Both the position numbers and the translations under genes were made by a program. Below, one piece after another: positions 1 through 8,016 of a stretch of 9,195 nucleotides of DNA. The first letter of the stretch is position 1. The number at the start of each line of letters is the position of its first letter. The notes beneath the pieces were generated by a model. The model was not told the origin of the DNA, ran no database searches, and worked only from the letters and a program-made list of their open reading frames with translations. This DNA comes from DASYHS01 sp035998295 (GTDB lineage: Bacteria > Pseudomonadota > Alphaproteobacteria > Azospirillales > Azospirillaceae): the NCBI RefSeq assembly GCF_035998295.1, contig NZ_DASYHS010000209.1, positions 1 to 9,195 of the forward strand, written 5' to 3'.

Positions 1-287
1 GCCAGCACCGAGGCCCGCGGCGTCGCGACGAAGGTGTTGGACGGGCACAGCACGCGCTCGCCCGCGACGCCGACATAGTCGAGCACGCCCTGCGCGGCGC
101 CGGCCCAGTTGTTGTAGGCGACCGCCCCGGCGCCGCACTCCCGCGCCCAGAGCTGCTCGAACTCCTCGATCTGCTCGCCCATGCTCCAGCGCTGGGAGCG
201 CAGGATGCTGCGCCAGCGGCCGAGAAGCTCATCCTCGTCCCTGGAATCGAAGGCGACGGTGAAAGGCAGCGGATCGGGAAGGGTCAT
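1..287 (-). CDS. DegT/DnrJ/EryC1/StrS-family PLP aminotransferase, N-terminal part (truncated by window edge)
   Basis: Reading the minus strand from an ATG at 287-285 gives 95 codons with no stop up to the window edge, so the gene continues to the left. The predicted start MTLPDPLPFT is followed by an acidic and basic helix, then GEQIEEFEQLWAREC (residues 38-52), AVAYNNWAGAAQGVL (55-69) and ERVLCPSNTFVATPRASVL (76-94). That order matches the N-terminal large-domain fold of the fold-type I DegT/StrS aminotransferases, which act on keto-sugars, keto-cyclitols and similar substrates; the SNTFVAT stretch corresponds to the PxFTFVAT motif near the cofactor pocket. The PLP-binding lysine lies outside the window and cannot be checked. 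The family is clear but the substrate is not. The gene is divergent from the TIM-barrel gene across 129 bases. Upstream of the ATG is only a weak GAG ribosome-binding match. Confidence 0.85.
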   Translation of the reverse strand, partial: MTLPDPLPFTVAFDSRDEDELLGRWRSILRSQRWSMGEQIEEFEQLWARECGAGAVAYNNWAGAAQGVLDYVGVAGERVLCPSNTFVATPRASVL

Positions 288-384
288 CTCGGCAGTAATC
301 CTACGTTCGTCCCCTGCGGATGATTTGAATACCATCGCATTGCGGACGGGATTGACTTGAGCGGGTCCTTGGACCGCTTTGCGA

Positions 385-393
385 TGATATACA
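385..393 (+). promoter_or_regulatory. Candidate extended -10 element for the TIM-barrel operon
   Basis: TGATATACA fits the extended -10 form TGn followed by TATACA (4 of 6 to TATAAT), in one of the few AT-rich patches of the left half. Transcription would begin near 400, leaving a leader of about 17 bases before the ATG at 417. No good -35 sits at the usual distance: TTGACT at 352-357 is 30 bases away, too far. The call rests on position and composition only. If correct, starts upstream of 417 (TTG 357, ATG 384) are not used. Confidence 0.3.
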
Positions 394-401
394 GGTGCGC
401 C

Positions 402-410
402 GAAGAAGAG
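402..410 (+). promoter_or_regulatory. Ribosome-binding site that decides the TIM-barrel start
   Basis: GAAGAAGAG is a purine-rich Shine-Dalgarno-like run ending 6 bases before the ATG at 417. No comparable run precedes the in-frame TTG at 357 or the ATGs at 384 and 456, so 417 is the best-supported start. Confidence 0.55.
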
Positions 411-416
411 AATGGT

Positions 417-1463
417 ATGCTGTTCCGCGACACGCAGACCCGAGGCTTTCCCCGCATGCCCGCATTCTCCCTGAAGGCCGCCGCGATCGACTACGGGCAG
501 CTGGAGGACCGCAGCCGCCGGCTGGCCCGCCTCGGCCTGCCGGTCACGCTCGAGCTTCACACCTTCGGCGGCCGGGACGTCGATTCGCAGGACGGCCGGC
601 GCGCGGCGCTGGCCAACCTGGCGCGGCTGCGCGACGCCTTCGGCGAGGTCGCGCCGACGGTCCACGTCCCCTACCAGTCCGTCGAGCGCGTCACGCGCGA
701 GGACTTCGACGAGGCCCAGGTGGAGCGCTCGGTCGCCTTCGCGCGCGAGGCGGGGGCGCATGCCGTCGTCGTCCACCGCTATTGGGGCCTGGTGTTCGGC
801 GACGCGCCGCCGCGCTCGACCCGCGCCGAGGCGACCGCCGGCTTCAACGAGGCGATCACCCGTCTCGCGCGCGCCGCCGGCGACGTGCGGCTGCTGGTCG
901 AGAACGTCGGCCACTACTCGCTGCTGCCGCGCGACGGGCGCCACATCCTGTCCGGCCCGCTCGATCATTTCTTCCCCTGGGAGATCGCCGCGTTCCGCGC
1001 CCATGTCGAGGCGGAGCGCCTCGCCAATGTCGGCGTCTTCGTCGACGTCGCCCATGCCACCTTGTCGGCGAACCTGTTCAACGTCCGCCGCGCCCGGGGC
1101 GCGCCGGTGCCCGACCGGCGCTTCGACTGGATCACCGACGACGACCTGGACCGGACCGACACGCTCCACCCCTTCGACTTCGTCGATCCGGCCATGGACT
1201 ACCTGCACGTCTCCGACAGCCGCCTGCTGGCCGGGCACGAATGGCGCGCGCCCGACGAGCCGCTGCTGGTCGAGGCCACCTGCTCGGAAGGGATGGAGGT
1301 CGGGACCGGCAACCTGCCCTGGGCGGCGCTGCCGGCCCGGCTCGGCGGCGGTGCGCGGGCCACCCTCGTCCTGGAGGTCGAGCCCGGCCCCGGCGACAGC
1401 CATGTCAGCAACGGCGCGCAGGAACGCTCGCTCCGCCACTTGGCCAAGGTCTTCGAAGCATGA
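417..1463 (+). CDS. Sugar-phosphate isomerase/epimerase-like TIM-barrel protein (xylose isomerase/AP endonuclease 2 fold)
   Basis: The product is 348 residues from the ATG at 417, chosen for its upstream GAAGAAGAG. It shows the alternating strand-helix pattern of the metal-dependent xylose-isomerase-like barrel. Likely metal or catalytic residues sit at strand ends: H83 (TVHVPY), H120 (VVVHRYWG), E162 (LLVENVG), D210 and H213 (VFVDVAHA), H264 and D267 (YLHVSDS), and E320 (LVLEVEPG). The GTGNLPW segment at 296-302 matches the family's glycine-rich G-x-G loop. No signal peptide or membrane segment is seen, so it is cytoplasmic. Members isomerise or epimerise sugars, sugar phosphates or inositols, or are lyases and dehydratases; the substrate cannot be read from sequence. 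Its stop overlaps the SufE-like start by 4 bases (ATGA), so the two are probably translationally coupled. That coupling to sulfur-relay genes is the main hint of a specialised role. Confidence 0.8.
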   Translation: MLFRDTQTRGFPRMPAFSLKAAAIDYGQLEDRSRRLARLGLPVTLELHTFGGRDVDSQDGRRAALANLARLRDAFGEVAPTVHVPYQSVERVTREDFDEAQVERSVAFAREAGAHAVVVHRYWGLVFGDAPPRSTRAEATAGFNEAITRLARAAGDVRLLVENVGHYSLLPRDGRHILSGPLDHFFPWEIAAFRAHVEAERLANVGVFVDVAHATLSANLFNVRRARGAPVPDRRFDWITDDDLDRTDTLHPFDFVDPAMDYLHVSDSRLLAGHEWRAPDEPLLVEATCSEGMEVGTGNLPWAALPARLGGGARATLVLEVEPGPGDSHVSNGAQERSLRHLAKVFEA

Positions 1464-1906
1464 GCGGGCGCGAGACGCTGGCCGAGGCGTGCGAGGCGCT
1501 TGCCCGCGATTTCGACGCGCTCGGCGACTGGAACGCGCAGTTCCAGCACCTGGTGGCGCTCGGCCGCGGCCTGCCGGACCCCGATCCGGACCTGCTGGCG
1601 GACGCCAACCGGGTCGAGGGCTGCCAGTCGCAGGTCTGGATGGACGCCGCGCGCGACCGGGCCACGGGGGTCGTGCGGCTGCGCGCGCATTCGGACGCGG
1701 TGATCGTGCGCGGCCTGATCGCGGTGCTGCTGCGGCTCTATTCCGGCCGGACGGCGCGCGAGATCCGGGAGCAGCCCGCCGACGCGCTCGACCGGATCGG
1801 CCTCGCCGACTACCTGGCGCCGGGCCGGGCCAACGGACTGAACCTGATGATCCGGCGGATCGGGGAGCTGGCGGCCGCCGATGCCGGCGAGGAGCGGACG
1901 AGATGA
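1460..1906 (+). CDS. SufE/CsdE-family sulfur acceptor protein
   Basis: This gene encodes 148 residues, close to the roughly 140 of E. coli SufE and CsdE. SufE proteins take a persulfide from a cysteine desulfurase (SufS/CsdA) on one conserved cysteine and pass it on to Fe-S scaffolds or other acceptors. The active-site motif VEGCQSQVW lies at 52-60 with the catalytic cysteine at C55. The N-terminal helix with DWNAQFQHLVALGR (23-36) and the late NGLNLMIRRIGEL (125-137) match the conserved ends of the family. The start is the ATG inside the ATGA overlap with the TIM-barrel stop; AAGG at 1446-1449 could serve as ribosome-binding site. It overlaps the next gene by ATGA too. No SUF or ISC genes adjoin it, so a dedicated relay with the neighbouring E1 is more likely than general Fe-S assembly. 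This is an inference; it could be the genome's only SufE. Confidence 0.9.
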   Translation: MSGRETLAEACEALARDFDALGDWNAQFQHLVALGRGLPDPDPDLLADANRVEGCQSQVWMDAARDRATGVVRLRAHSDAVIVRGLIAVLLRLYSGRTAREIREQPADALDRIGLADYLAPGRANGLNLMIRRIGELAAADAGEERTR

Positions 1907-2658
1907 GCCTGACGGGAGACGAGGCCGTGCGCTACGGCCGGCAGATGGTGCTGCCCGAGATCGGCGAGGCGGGCCAGGAAAGGCTGCGCGCGGCGCGGGT
2001 GCTGGTGGTGGGGGCCGGCGGGCTCGGCTCGCCGCTGCTGCTGTACCTGGCCGCGGCCGGGATCGGCCGGCTCGGCATCGTCGACTACGACCGGGTCGAA
2101 CTGTCGAACCTGCACCGGCAGATCGTCCATGCCAGCGACCGCCTGGACATGGCGAAGACCGAGAGCGCGGCGCGGACGCTGCGCGCCCTCAACCCCCATG
2201 TCGAGCTGGTCGAGCACGACATGCCCGTGAACGCGCGCAACGCCGACGCGCTGGTCGCCGGCTACGACCTCGTGGCGGACGGCAGCGACAACTTCGCGAC
2301 CCGCGACACGGTCCACGCGGCCTGCCTGAAGGCGCGCGTCCCGCTGGTCAGCGGCGCGATCCAGGTGACCAGCGGCACCCTGACGACCTTCAAGGCGCAT
2401 CTCGGCGCGCCGCATCCCTGCTTCCGCTGCCTCTACCCCGACACGCTGCCCGCAGGCATGATGCCGACCTGCTCCGAGATCGGCGTGCTCGGCCCCGCGG
2501 TCGGCACGATCGGGGCGATGCAGGCGATCGAGGTGATCAAGGAACTGCTCGGCATCGAGCCGAGCCTGTCGGGCACGCTGGTGATGTACGACGCCTGGCG
2601 GGCCGAGCTGATGCACATATCCCTGCCGCGGCGCGACGACTGCCCGCATTGCGGATAG
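1903..2658 (+). CDS. moeB: MoeB/ThiF/HesA-family E1-like adenylyltransferase (sulfur-carrier activating enzyme)
   Basis: The product is 251 residues, the usual length of MoeB without a rhodanese domain. Such enzymes use ATP to adenylate the C-terminal glycine of MoaD/ThiS-type carriers so it can become a thiocarboxylate. Seen in sequence: RYGRQMVLPEIGEAGQERL at 11-29, the nucleotide-binding VLVVGAGGLGS at 33-43, VDYDRVELSNLHRQ at 60-73, and DGSDNFATR at 126-134 with the adenylation aspartate region. There are two zinc-ligand pairs, C173/C176 and C247/C250, and a cysteine at C190 in PTCSEIGVLGP, the position of the ThiF/MoeB catalytic cysteine. The NLHRQ and CxxC pattern argues against TcdA/CsdL, the other E1-like protein known to work with a SufE partner. 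It overlaps the SufE-like gene by ATGA, with GAGGAG at 1889-1894 ahead. The gene symbol is by family; the true partner may be the neighbouring Gly-Gly protein. Confidence 0.9.
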   Translation: MSLTGDEAVRYGRQMVLPEIGEAGQERLRAARVLVVGAGGLGSPLLLYLAAAGIGRLGIVDYDRVELSNLHRQIVHASDRLDMAKTESAARTLRALNPHVELVEHDMPVNARNADALVAGYDLVADGSDNFATRDTVHAACLKARVPLVSGAIQVTSGTLTTFKAHLGAPHPCFRCLYPDTLPAGMMPTCSEIGVLGPAVGTIGAMQAIEVIKELLGIEPSLSGTLVMYDAWRAELMHISLPRRDDCPHCG

Positions 2659-2697
2659 CGGCCCTTCCCGACGCAGGAGGACGAGGCCCGTCTACGG

Positions 2698-2949
2698 TCA
2701 GCCGCCGGTGACCGGCGGGAAGATCGACACCTCGTCGGACGCGGCGACGGGGTGGGACGGGTCGACGTAGCGGCGGTTGACGGTGCAGCGCAGCGCCCCC
2801 GGCGTCTTCAGGACGTCGCGCAGGCCGGGCCGGACCTCGCCGAGATGGTCGAGCAGCCCGCCGACGGTCGTGACGCCGTCGGGCAGGCCGATCTCTTCGG
2901 CCGGCGTCCCGGCCTTGGTCCGCAGCCACGAGAAGTAGATGATCTTCAC
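2698..2949 (-). CDS. MoaD/ThiS-like ubiquitin-fold sulfur-carrier protein ending in Gly-Gly
   Basis: An 83-residue protein is read on the minus strand from a GTG at 2949-2947, with GGAG 7 bases upstream. Starts further up add a tail (MRAAAGLRTLREARSAVRST) unlike the family, whose first strand begins at KIIYFSWLR. The compact beta-grasp pattern, VNRRYVDPSHPV (57-68), DEVSIFPPV (72-80) and final TGG match MoaD (proline-proline-valine-x-Gly-Gly end) better than ThiS. In this family the terminal glycine is adenylated by a MoeB/ThiF-type E1 and receives sulfur as a thiocarboxylate. The protein stops at Gly-Gly with no residues to remove, so no JAMM protease is needed. The gene converges on the E1 gene, with 39 bases between stops, and diverges from mrp. 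No moaE lies beside it; it could be the housekeeping MoaD or a pathway-specific carrier. Confidence 0.85.
   Translation of the reverse strand: MKIIYFSWLRTKAGTPAEEIGLPDGVTTVGGLLDHLGEVRPGLRDVLKTPGALRCTVNRRYVDPSHPVAASDEVSIFPPVTGG
2702..2718. repeat. Perfect inverted repeat at the convergent gene ends
   Basis: CCGCCGGT and ACCGGCGG form an 8+8 perfect dyad around a single base, which could fold as a 6-bp GC stem with a 5-base loop. It lies in the last codons (PPVTGG) of the ubiquitin-like gene and 43 bases past the E1 stop. Neither side has a T-run, so it is not a standard intrinsic terminator; it might act as a bidirectional transcript-end stem. Proline and glycine codons in GC-rich DNA can make such dyads by chance. 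Confidence 0.4.
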
Positions 2950-3025
2950 GGCGGTGCTCCGTACGGCGGATCGGGCTTCCCGAAGTGTACGCAGGCCCGC
3001 CGCCGCCCGCAAGATACCCCCCGGA

Positions 3026-3035
3026 CGCGTACGCG
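3026..3035. repeat. 10-bp perfect palindrome, possible operator
   Basis: CGCGTACGCG is fully self-complementary and ends 13 bases before the candidate -35 of the mrp promoter, a usual place for a regulator site. Only GC content, not codon use, could produce it here. No known regulator motif is recognised. Confidence 0.3.
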
Positions 3036-3048
3036 GTTCCTAAAAAAC

Positions 3049-3077
3049 TTGCTACCCCAGGCCCCAGGGCCTAATTA
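3049..3077 (+). promoter_or_regulatory. Candidate promoter of the mrp operon
   Basis: TTGCTA (3049-3054, 4 of 6 to TTGACA) and TAATTA (3072-3077) are separated by exactly 17 bases in the only AT-rich patch upstream of mrp. The -10 agrees with TATAAT only at its first two bases, so the call is weak and leans on spacing and composition. Transcription would begin around 3084, giving a leader of about 110 bases. Confidence 0.35.
3055..3072. repeat. Tandem 7-bp repeat and overlapping dyad in the promoter spacer
   Basis: CCCCAGG occurs twice in tandem (3055-3061 and 3062-3068), and AGGCCC/GGGCCT (3059-3064 and 3067-3072) is a perfect 6-bp inverted repeat with a 2-base centre. Both fall between the candidate -35 and -10 elements, where a bound regulator would affect polymerase directly. 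Confidence 0.4.
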
Positions 3078-3084
3078 ACTGCCC

Positions 3085-3105
3085 GGCCGCGCGACTTCCG
3101 CGGCC
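3085..3105 (+). other. Potential hairpin at the start of the mrp leader
   Basis: GGCCGCG (3085-3091) pairs perfectly with CGCGGCC (3099-3105) around a 7-base loop, an all-GC 7-bp stem. If transcription begins near 3084, this stem would cap the 5' end of the mrp messenger. No T-run follows, so it is not an intrinsic terminator. Confidence 0.35.
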
Positions 3106-3113
3106 CCGGCGGG

Positions 3114-3138
3114 CCCCGGATCCGTCTCGTTCCCGGGG
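3114..3138 (+). other. Second potential hairpin in the mrp leader
   Basis: CCCCGG (3114-3119) can pair with CCGGGG (3133-3138) across a 13-base loop. It lies 41 bases before the GAGGG ribosome-binding site (3179-3183) of the first mrp gene. The stem is short and the surroundings very GC-rich, so chance pairing is quite possible. Confidence 0.22.
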
Positions 3139-3196
3139 ACTCGGCCCGGCCCGCCGCGTACCGTCCCGAAGAAGCAGCGAGGGAATTGCACCGACC

Positions 3197-6064
<2,868 letters not shown>

Positions 6065-6065
6065 C

Positions 6066-6428
6066 ATGGAATACCTGATCGCAAGCGGCATCGGCGTGCT
6101 GACGGCGGCGGGGGTCTACCTGCTGCTGCGCGGCCAGACCTTCCCGATCATCATCGGCCTCACCTATCTGAGCTACGCCGTGAACCTGTTCCTGTTCTCG
6201 ATGGGCCGGCTGGCGATCGACCTGCCTCCGATCGTCGACCCGGCCGCCGCGGGCTATACCGATCCCCTGCCCCAGGCGCTCGTGCTGACGGCGATCGTGA
6301 TCTCCTTCGGCATGACCGCGCTGACCGTCGTGCTGGCGCTGCGCGGCTTCCTCGAGAGCGGCACCGACGCGGCCCAGGCCGAGCGCGACGGCGGCGTGAC
6401 CGGCCTCGCGGAGCGGAGCGAGCGATGA
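6066..6428 (+). CDS. mrpC: MrpC subunit (NuoK-like)
   Basis: This is a 120-residue protein with three predicted membrane helices (about 2-21, 28-48 and 70-95). The conserved DPLPQALVLTAIVI at 66-79 and GLTYLSYAVNLFLF at 31-44 identify MrpC/MnhC, the homologue of complex I NuoK. In the complex it lies next to MrpA and MrpD and helps form the lateral ion path. The last 25 or so residues are polar and somewhat longer than the core fold requires. GAGG at 6056-6059, six bases ahead of the ATG, gives a good ribosome-binding site. It starts two bases after the mrpA stop codon and its own stop overlaps mrpD by ATGA. Confidence 0.95.
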   Translation: MEYLIASGIGVLTAAGVYLLLRGQTFPIIIGLTYLSYAVNLFLFSMGRLAIDLPPIVDPAAAGYTDPLPQALVLTAIVISFGMTALTVVLALRGFLESGTDAAQAERDGGVTGLAERSER

Positions 6429-8014
6429 GCCACTGGATCGTCGCCCCGATCATCCTGCCGGCCTTCACCGCGGCGTTCCTGGTGATGGCGCTGCGCCACG
6501 ACCTCGCGCGCCAGCGCATCGTCTCCTTCGGCGCGACGGCGCTGCTGCTGGCGGTCGCGGTCGGGCTGTTCGCGCTGGCGGGCGACGGCGCGGTCCGGCC
6601 CTACCTGCTCGGCAACTGGCCGGCACCGTTCGGCATCGTACTGGTGCTGGACCGGCTGTCGGCGCTGATGCTGCTGCTGACCGCGTTCCTGGCGCTGGCC
6701 GTCCTCGTCTACGCCTGCGAGGGCTGGGACGCGAAGGGTCGGCATTTCCATCCGCTGTTCCAGTTCCAGCTTATGGGCCTGTGCGGCGCGTTCCTGACCG
6801 GGGACGCCTTCAACCTGTTCGTCTTCTTCGAGGTGATGCTGATCGCCTCCTACGGGCTGATGCTGCACGGCGGCGGCGCGCCCCGCCTCAAGGCCGGCTT
6901 CCAGTACGTCGCGATCAACCTGGTCGGCTCGACGCTGTTCCTGTTCGCGGTCGGCCTGATCTACGCGACGACCGGCACGCTGAACATGGCCGACATCGCG
7001 CTGAAGGCGCCGCAGGTCGCGGCGGGCGACGTGGCGCTGCTGCGCACGGGCGCGCTGCTGCTGCTGCTGGTGTTCGCGCTGAAGGCGGCGCTGGTGCCGC
7101 TGCACTGGTGGCTGCCGACCACCTACGCCGCCGCCCCGGCCCCGGTCGCGGCCCTGTTCGCGATCATGACCAAGGTCGGCGCCTATTCGATCATCCGCAT
7201 CCACGCGATGGTCTTCGGTCCCGAGGCGGGCGAGCTGGCGAACGCGGCCGAGCCCTGGATCGTGCCGGCGGCGCTGCTGACGCTGGCGGTCGGCGCGATC
7301 GGGGTGGTCGCGACGCGGCGCCTGCTCGACCTCGTCGCCTTCGCCGCCGTGTGGTCCATGGGCTCGCTGCTGGTCGCGGTCGGGCTGTTCGGCCCGCGCG
7401 GCCTGACGGCGGCACTCTATTACACCGTGCACTCCACCATCGCGACCGCGGGGCTGTTCCTGCTGGCGGACATGGTGATGCGCCATCGCGGGCAGCTGGC
7501 CGACCGGCTGTCCTCGGCGGCGCCGGTCGCCCAGGCCGCCCTCGTCTCGGGGCTGTTCTTCCTGGCCGCGATCGCGATGGCCGGGCTGCCGCCGCTTTCG
7601 GGCTTCATCGGCAAGCTGCTGATCCTCGACGCCGCGCGCGAGGCGCCGTCGGCGGCCTGGGTGTGGAGCCTGGTGCTGGCGACCAGCCTCGTGGTCATCA
7701 TCGGCTTCAGCCGCGCCGGCAGCGTCCTGTTCTGGAAGACCGAAGCCGCCGGCGCCGGGCCACTGCCGGCAGGATCGGCAGCACCGGGGCCGGCGGCCGC
7801 GGGAGCACCCCGCTGGCCGGCCTCGGCCGTGCTGGCGGTGGCGGTGCTGATCGGCGGCACCGGCGCGCTGACGCTGTTCGCCGGCCCGGCGACGGCGACG
7901 TTCGAGGCGACGGCCGCGCAGGTCCTGGACGTGCGCGGATACGTGGCGGCGGTCCTCGGTCCCGAGGCCGCCGCGCAGTTGGGCGGTGCGCCGGGCGTGG
8001 CGCTGGGGAGGTGA
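6425..8014 (+). CDS. mrpD: MrpD subunit (NuoN/NuoM-like ion-translocating subunit)
   Basis: The product is 529 residues with about 14 membrane helices, matching the complex I antiporter-like subunits. The proton-path residues are intact: E136 in FFEVMLIASYGL, K220 in FALKAALVPLHWWLP, K250 in IMTKVGAYS, H336 in YTVHSTIA and K397 in FIGKLL. These correspond to the helix 5 glutamate, the helix 7 and 8 lysines, the helix 11 histidine and the helix 12 lysine needed for ion translocation in this family. The helix-breaking segments in the core fit the family. A small-residue-rich, Pro/Ala/Gly loop (about 440-464) before the last helix is low-complexity. The ATG lies in the 4-base overlap with mrpC, so translation is probably coupled. 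Confidence 0.96.
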   Translation: MSHWIVAPIILPAFTAAFLVMALRHDLARQRIVSFGATALLLAVAVGLFALAGDGAVRPYLLGNWPAPFGIVLVLDRLSALMLLLTAFLALAVLVYACEGWDAKGRHFHPLFQFQLMGLCGAFLTGDAFNLFVFFEVMLIASYGLMLHGGGAPRLKAGFQYVAINLVGSTLFLFAVGLIYATTGTLNMADIALKAPQVAAGDVALLRTGALLLLLVFALKAALVPLHWWLPTTYAAAPAPVAALFAIMTKVGAYSIIRIHAMVFGPEAGELANAAEPWIVPAALLTLAVGAIGVVATRRLLDLVAFAAVWSMGSLLVAVGLFGPRGLTAALYYTVHSTIATAGLFLLADMVMRHRGQLADRLSSAAPVAQAALVSGLFFLAAIAMAGLPPLSGFIGKLLILDAAREAPSAAWVWSLVLATSLVVIIGFSRAGSVLFWKTEAAGAGPLPAGSAAPGPAAAGAPRWPASAVLAVAVLIGGTGALTLFAGPATATFEATAAQVLDVRGYVAAVLGPEAAAQLGGAPGVALGR

Positions 8015-8016
8015 GG

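Larger units (their letters stand above)
2950..3196. promoter_or_regulatory. Divergent intergenic control region between the ubiquitin-like gene and mrp
   Basis: These 247 bases hold no convincing gene. They must carry the promoters of both the minus-strand carrier gene and the mrp operon. Seen in order: CCGTACGG palindrome (2959-2966), CGCGTACGCG palindrome (3026-3035), an AT-rich patch with a run of six A (3042-3047), a tandem CCCCAGG repeat and dyad (3055-3072), TAATTA (3072-3077), then a GC-rich leader with two potential stems. No clear sigma-70 promoter was found for the minus-strand gene. Confidence 0.6.

Noticed and set aside
395..1459. Upstream part of the frame containing the SufE-like gene, which would make a 503-residue protein
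   Set aside because: The part before 1460 is Arg/Ala/Pro-rich shadow of the TIM-barrel gene. SufE similarity begins only at the ATG at 1460, which matches the family length.
760..1902. Upstream part of the frame containing the E1 gene, which would make a 632-residue protein
   Set aside because: Low-complexity shadow of the barrel and SufE-like genes; the E1 family start RYGRQ follows the ATG at 1903, which has a good ribosome-binding site.
1810..2649. A 279-codon minus-strand frame opposite the E1 gene
   Set aside because: Antisense shadow with no recognisable domain; the plus-strand E1 has complete nucleotide and zinc motifs.
3008..3040. GGAAC on the minus strand (3040-3036) as an ECF-sigma -35 for the carrier gene
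   Set aside because: No matching -10 was found at the usual distance; the following GGTATC does not fit the known ECF patterns well enough.
3042..3072. Minus-strand stem 3072-3059 followed by a T-run (3047-3042) as an intrinsic terminator
   Set aside because: The T-run is 11 bases from the stem, too far for a standard terminator, and no minus-strand gene ends there.
2752..3078. A 108-codon plus-strand frame across the carrier gene and the mrp upstream region
   Set aside because: It is antisense to the MoaD/ThiS-like gene, has no domain pattern, and crosses the probable mrp promoter.
6254..7486. A 410-codon minus-strand frame opposite mrpC and mrpD
   Set aside because: It has the same Gln/Arg/Asp/His-rich antisense composition and no ribosome-binding site; the plus strand has clear Mrp signatures.
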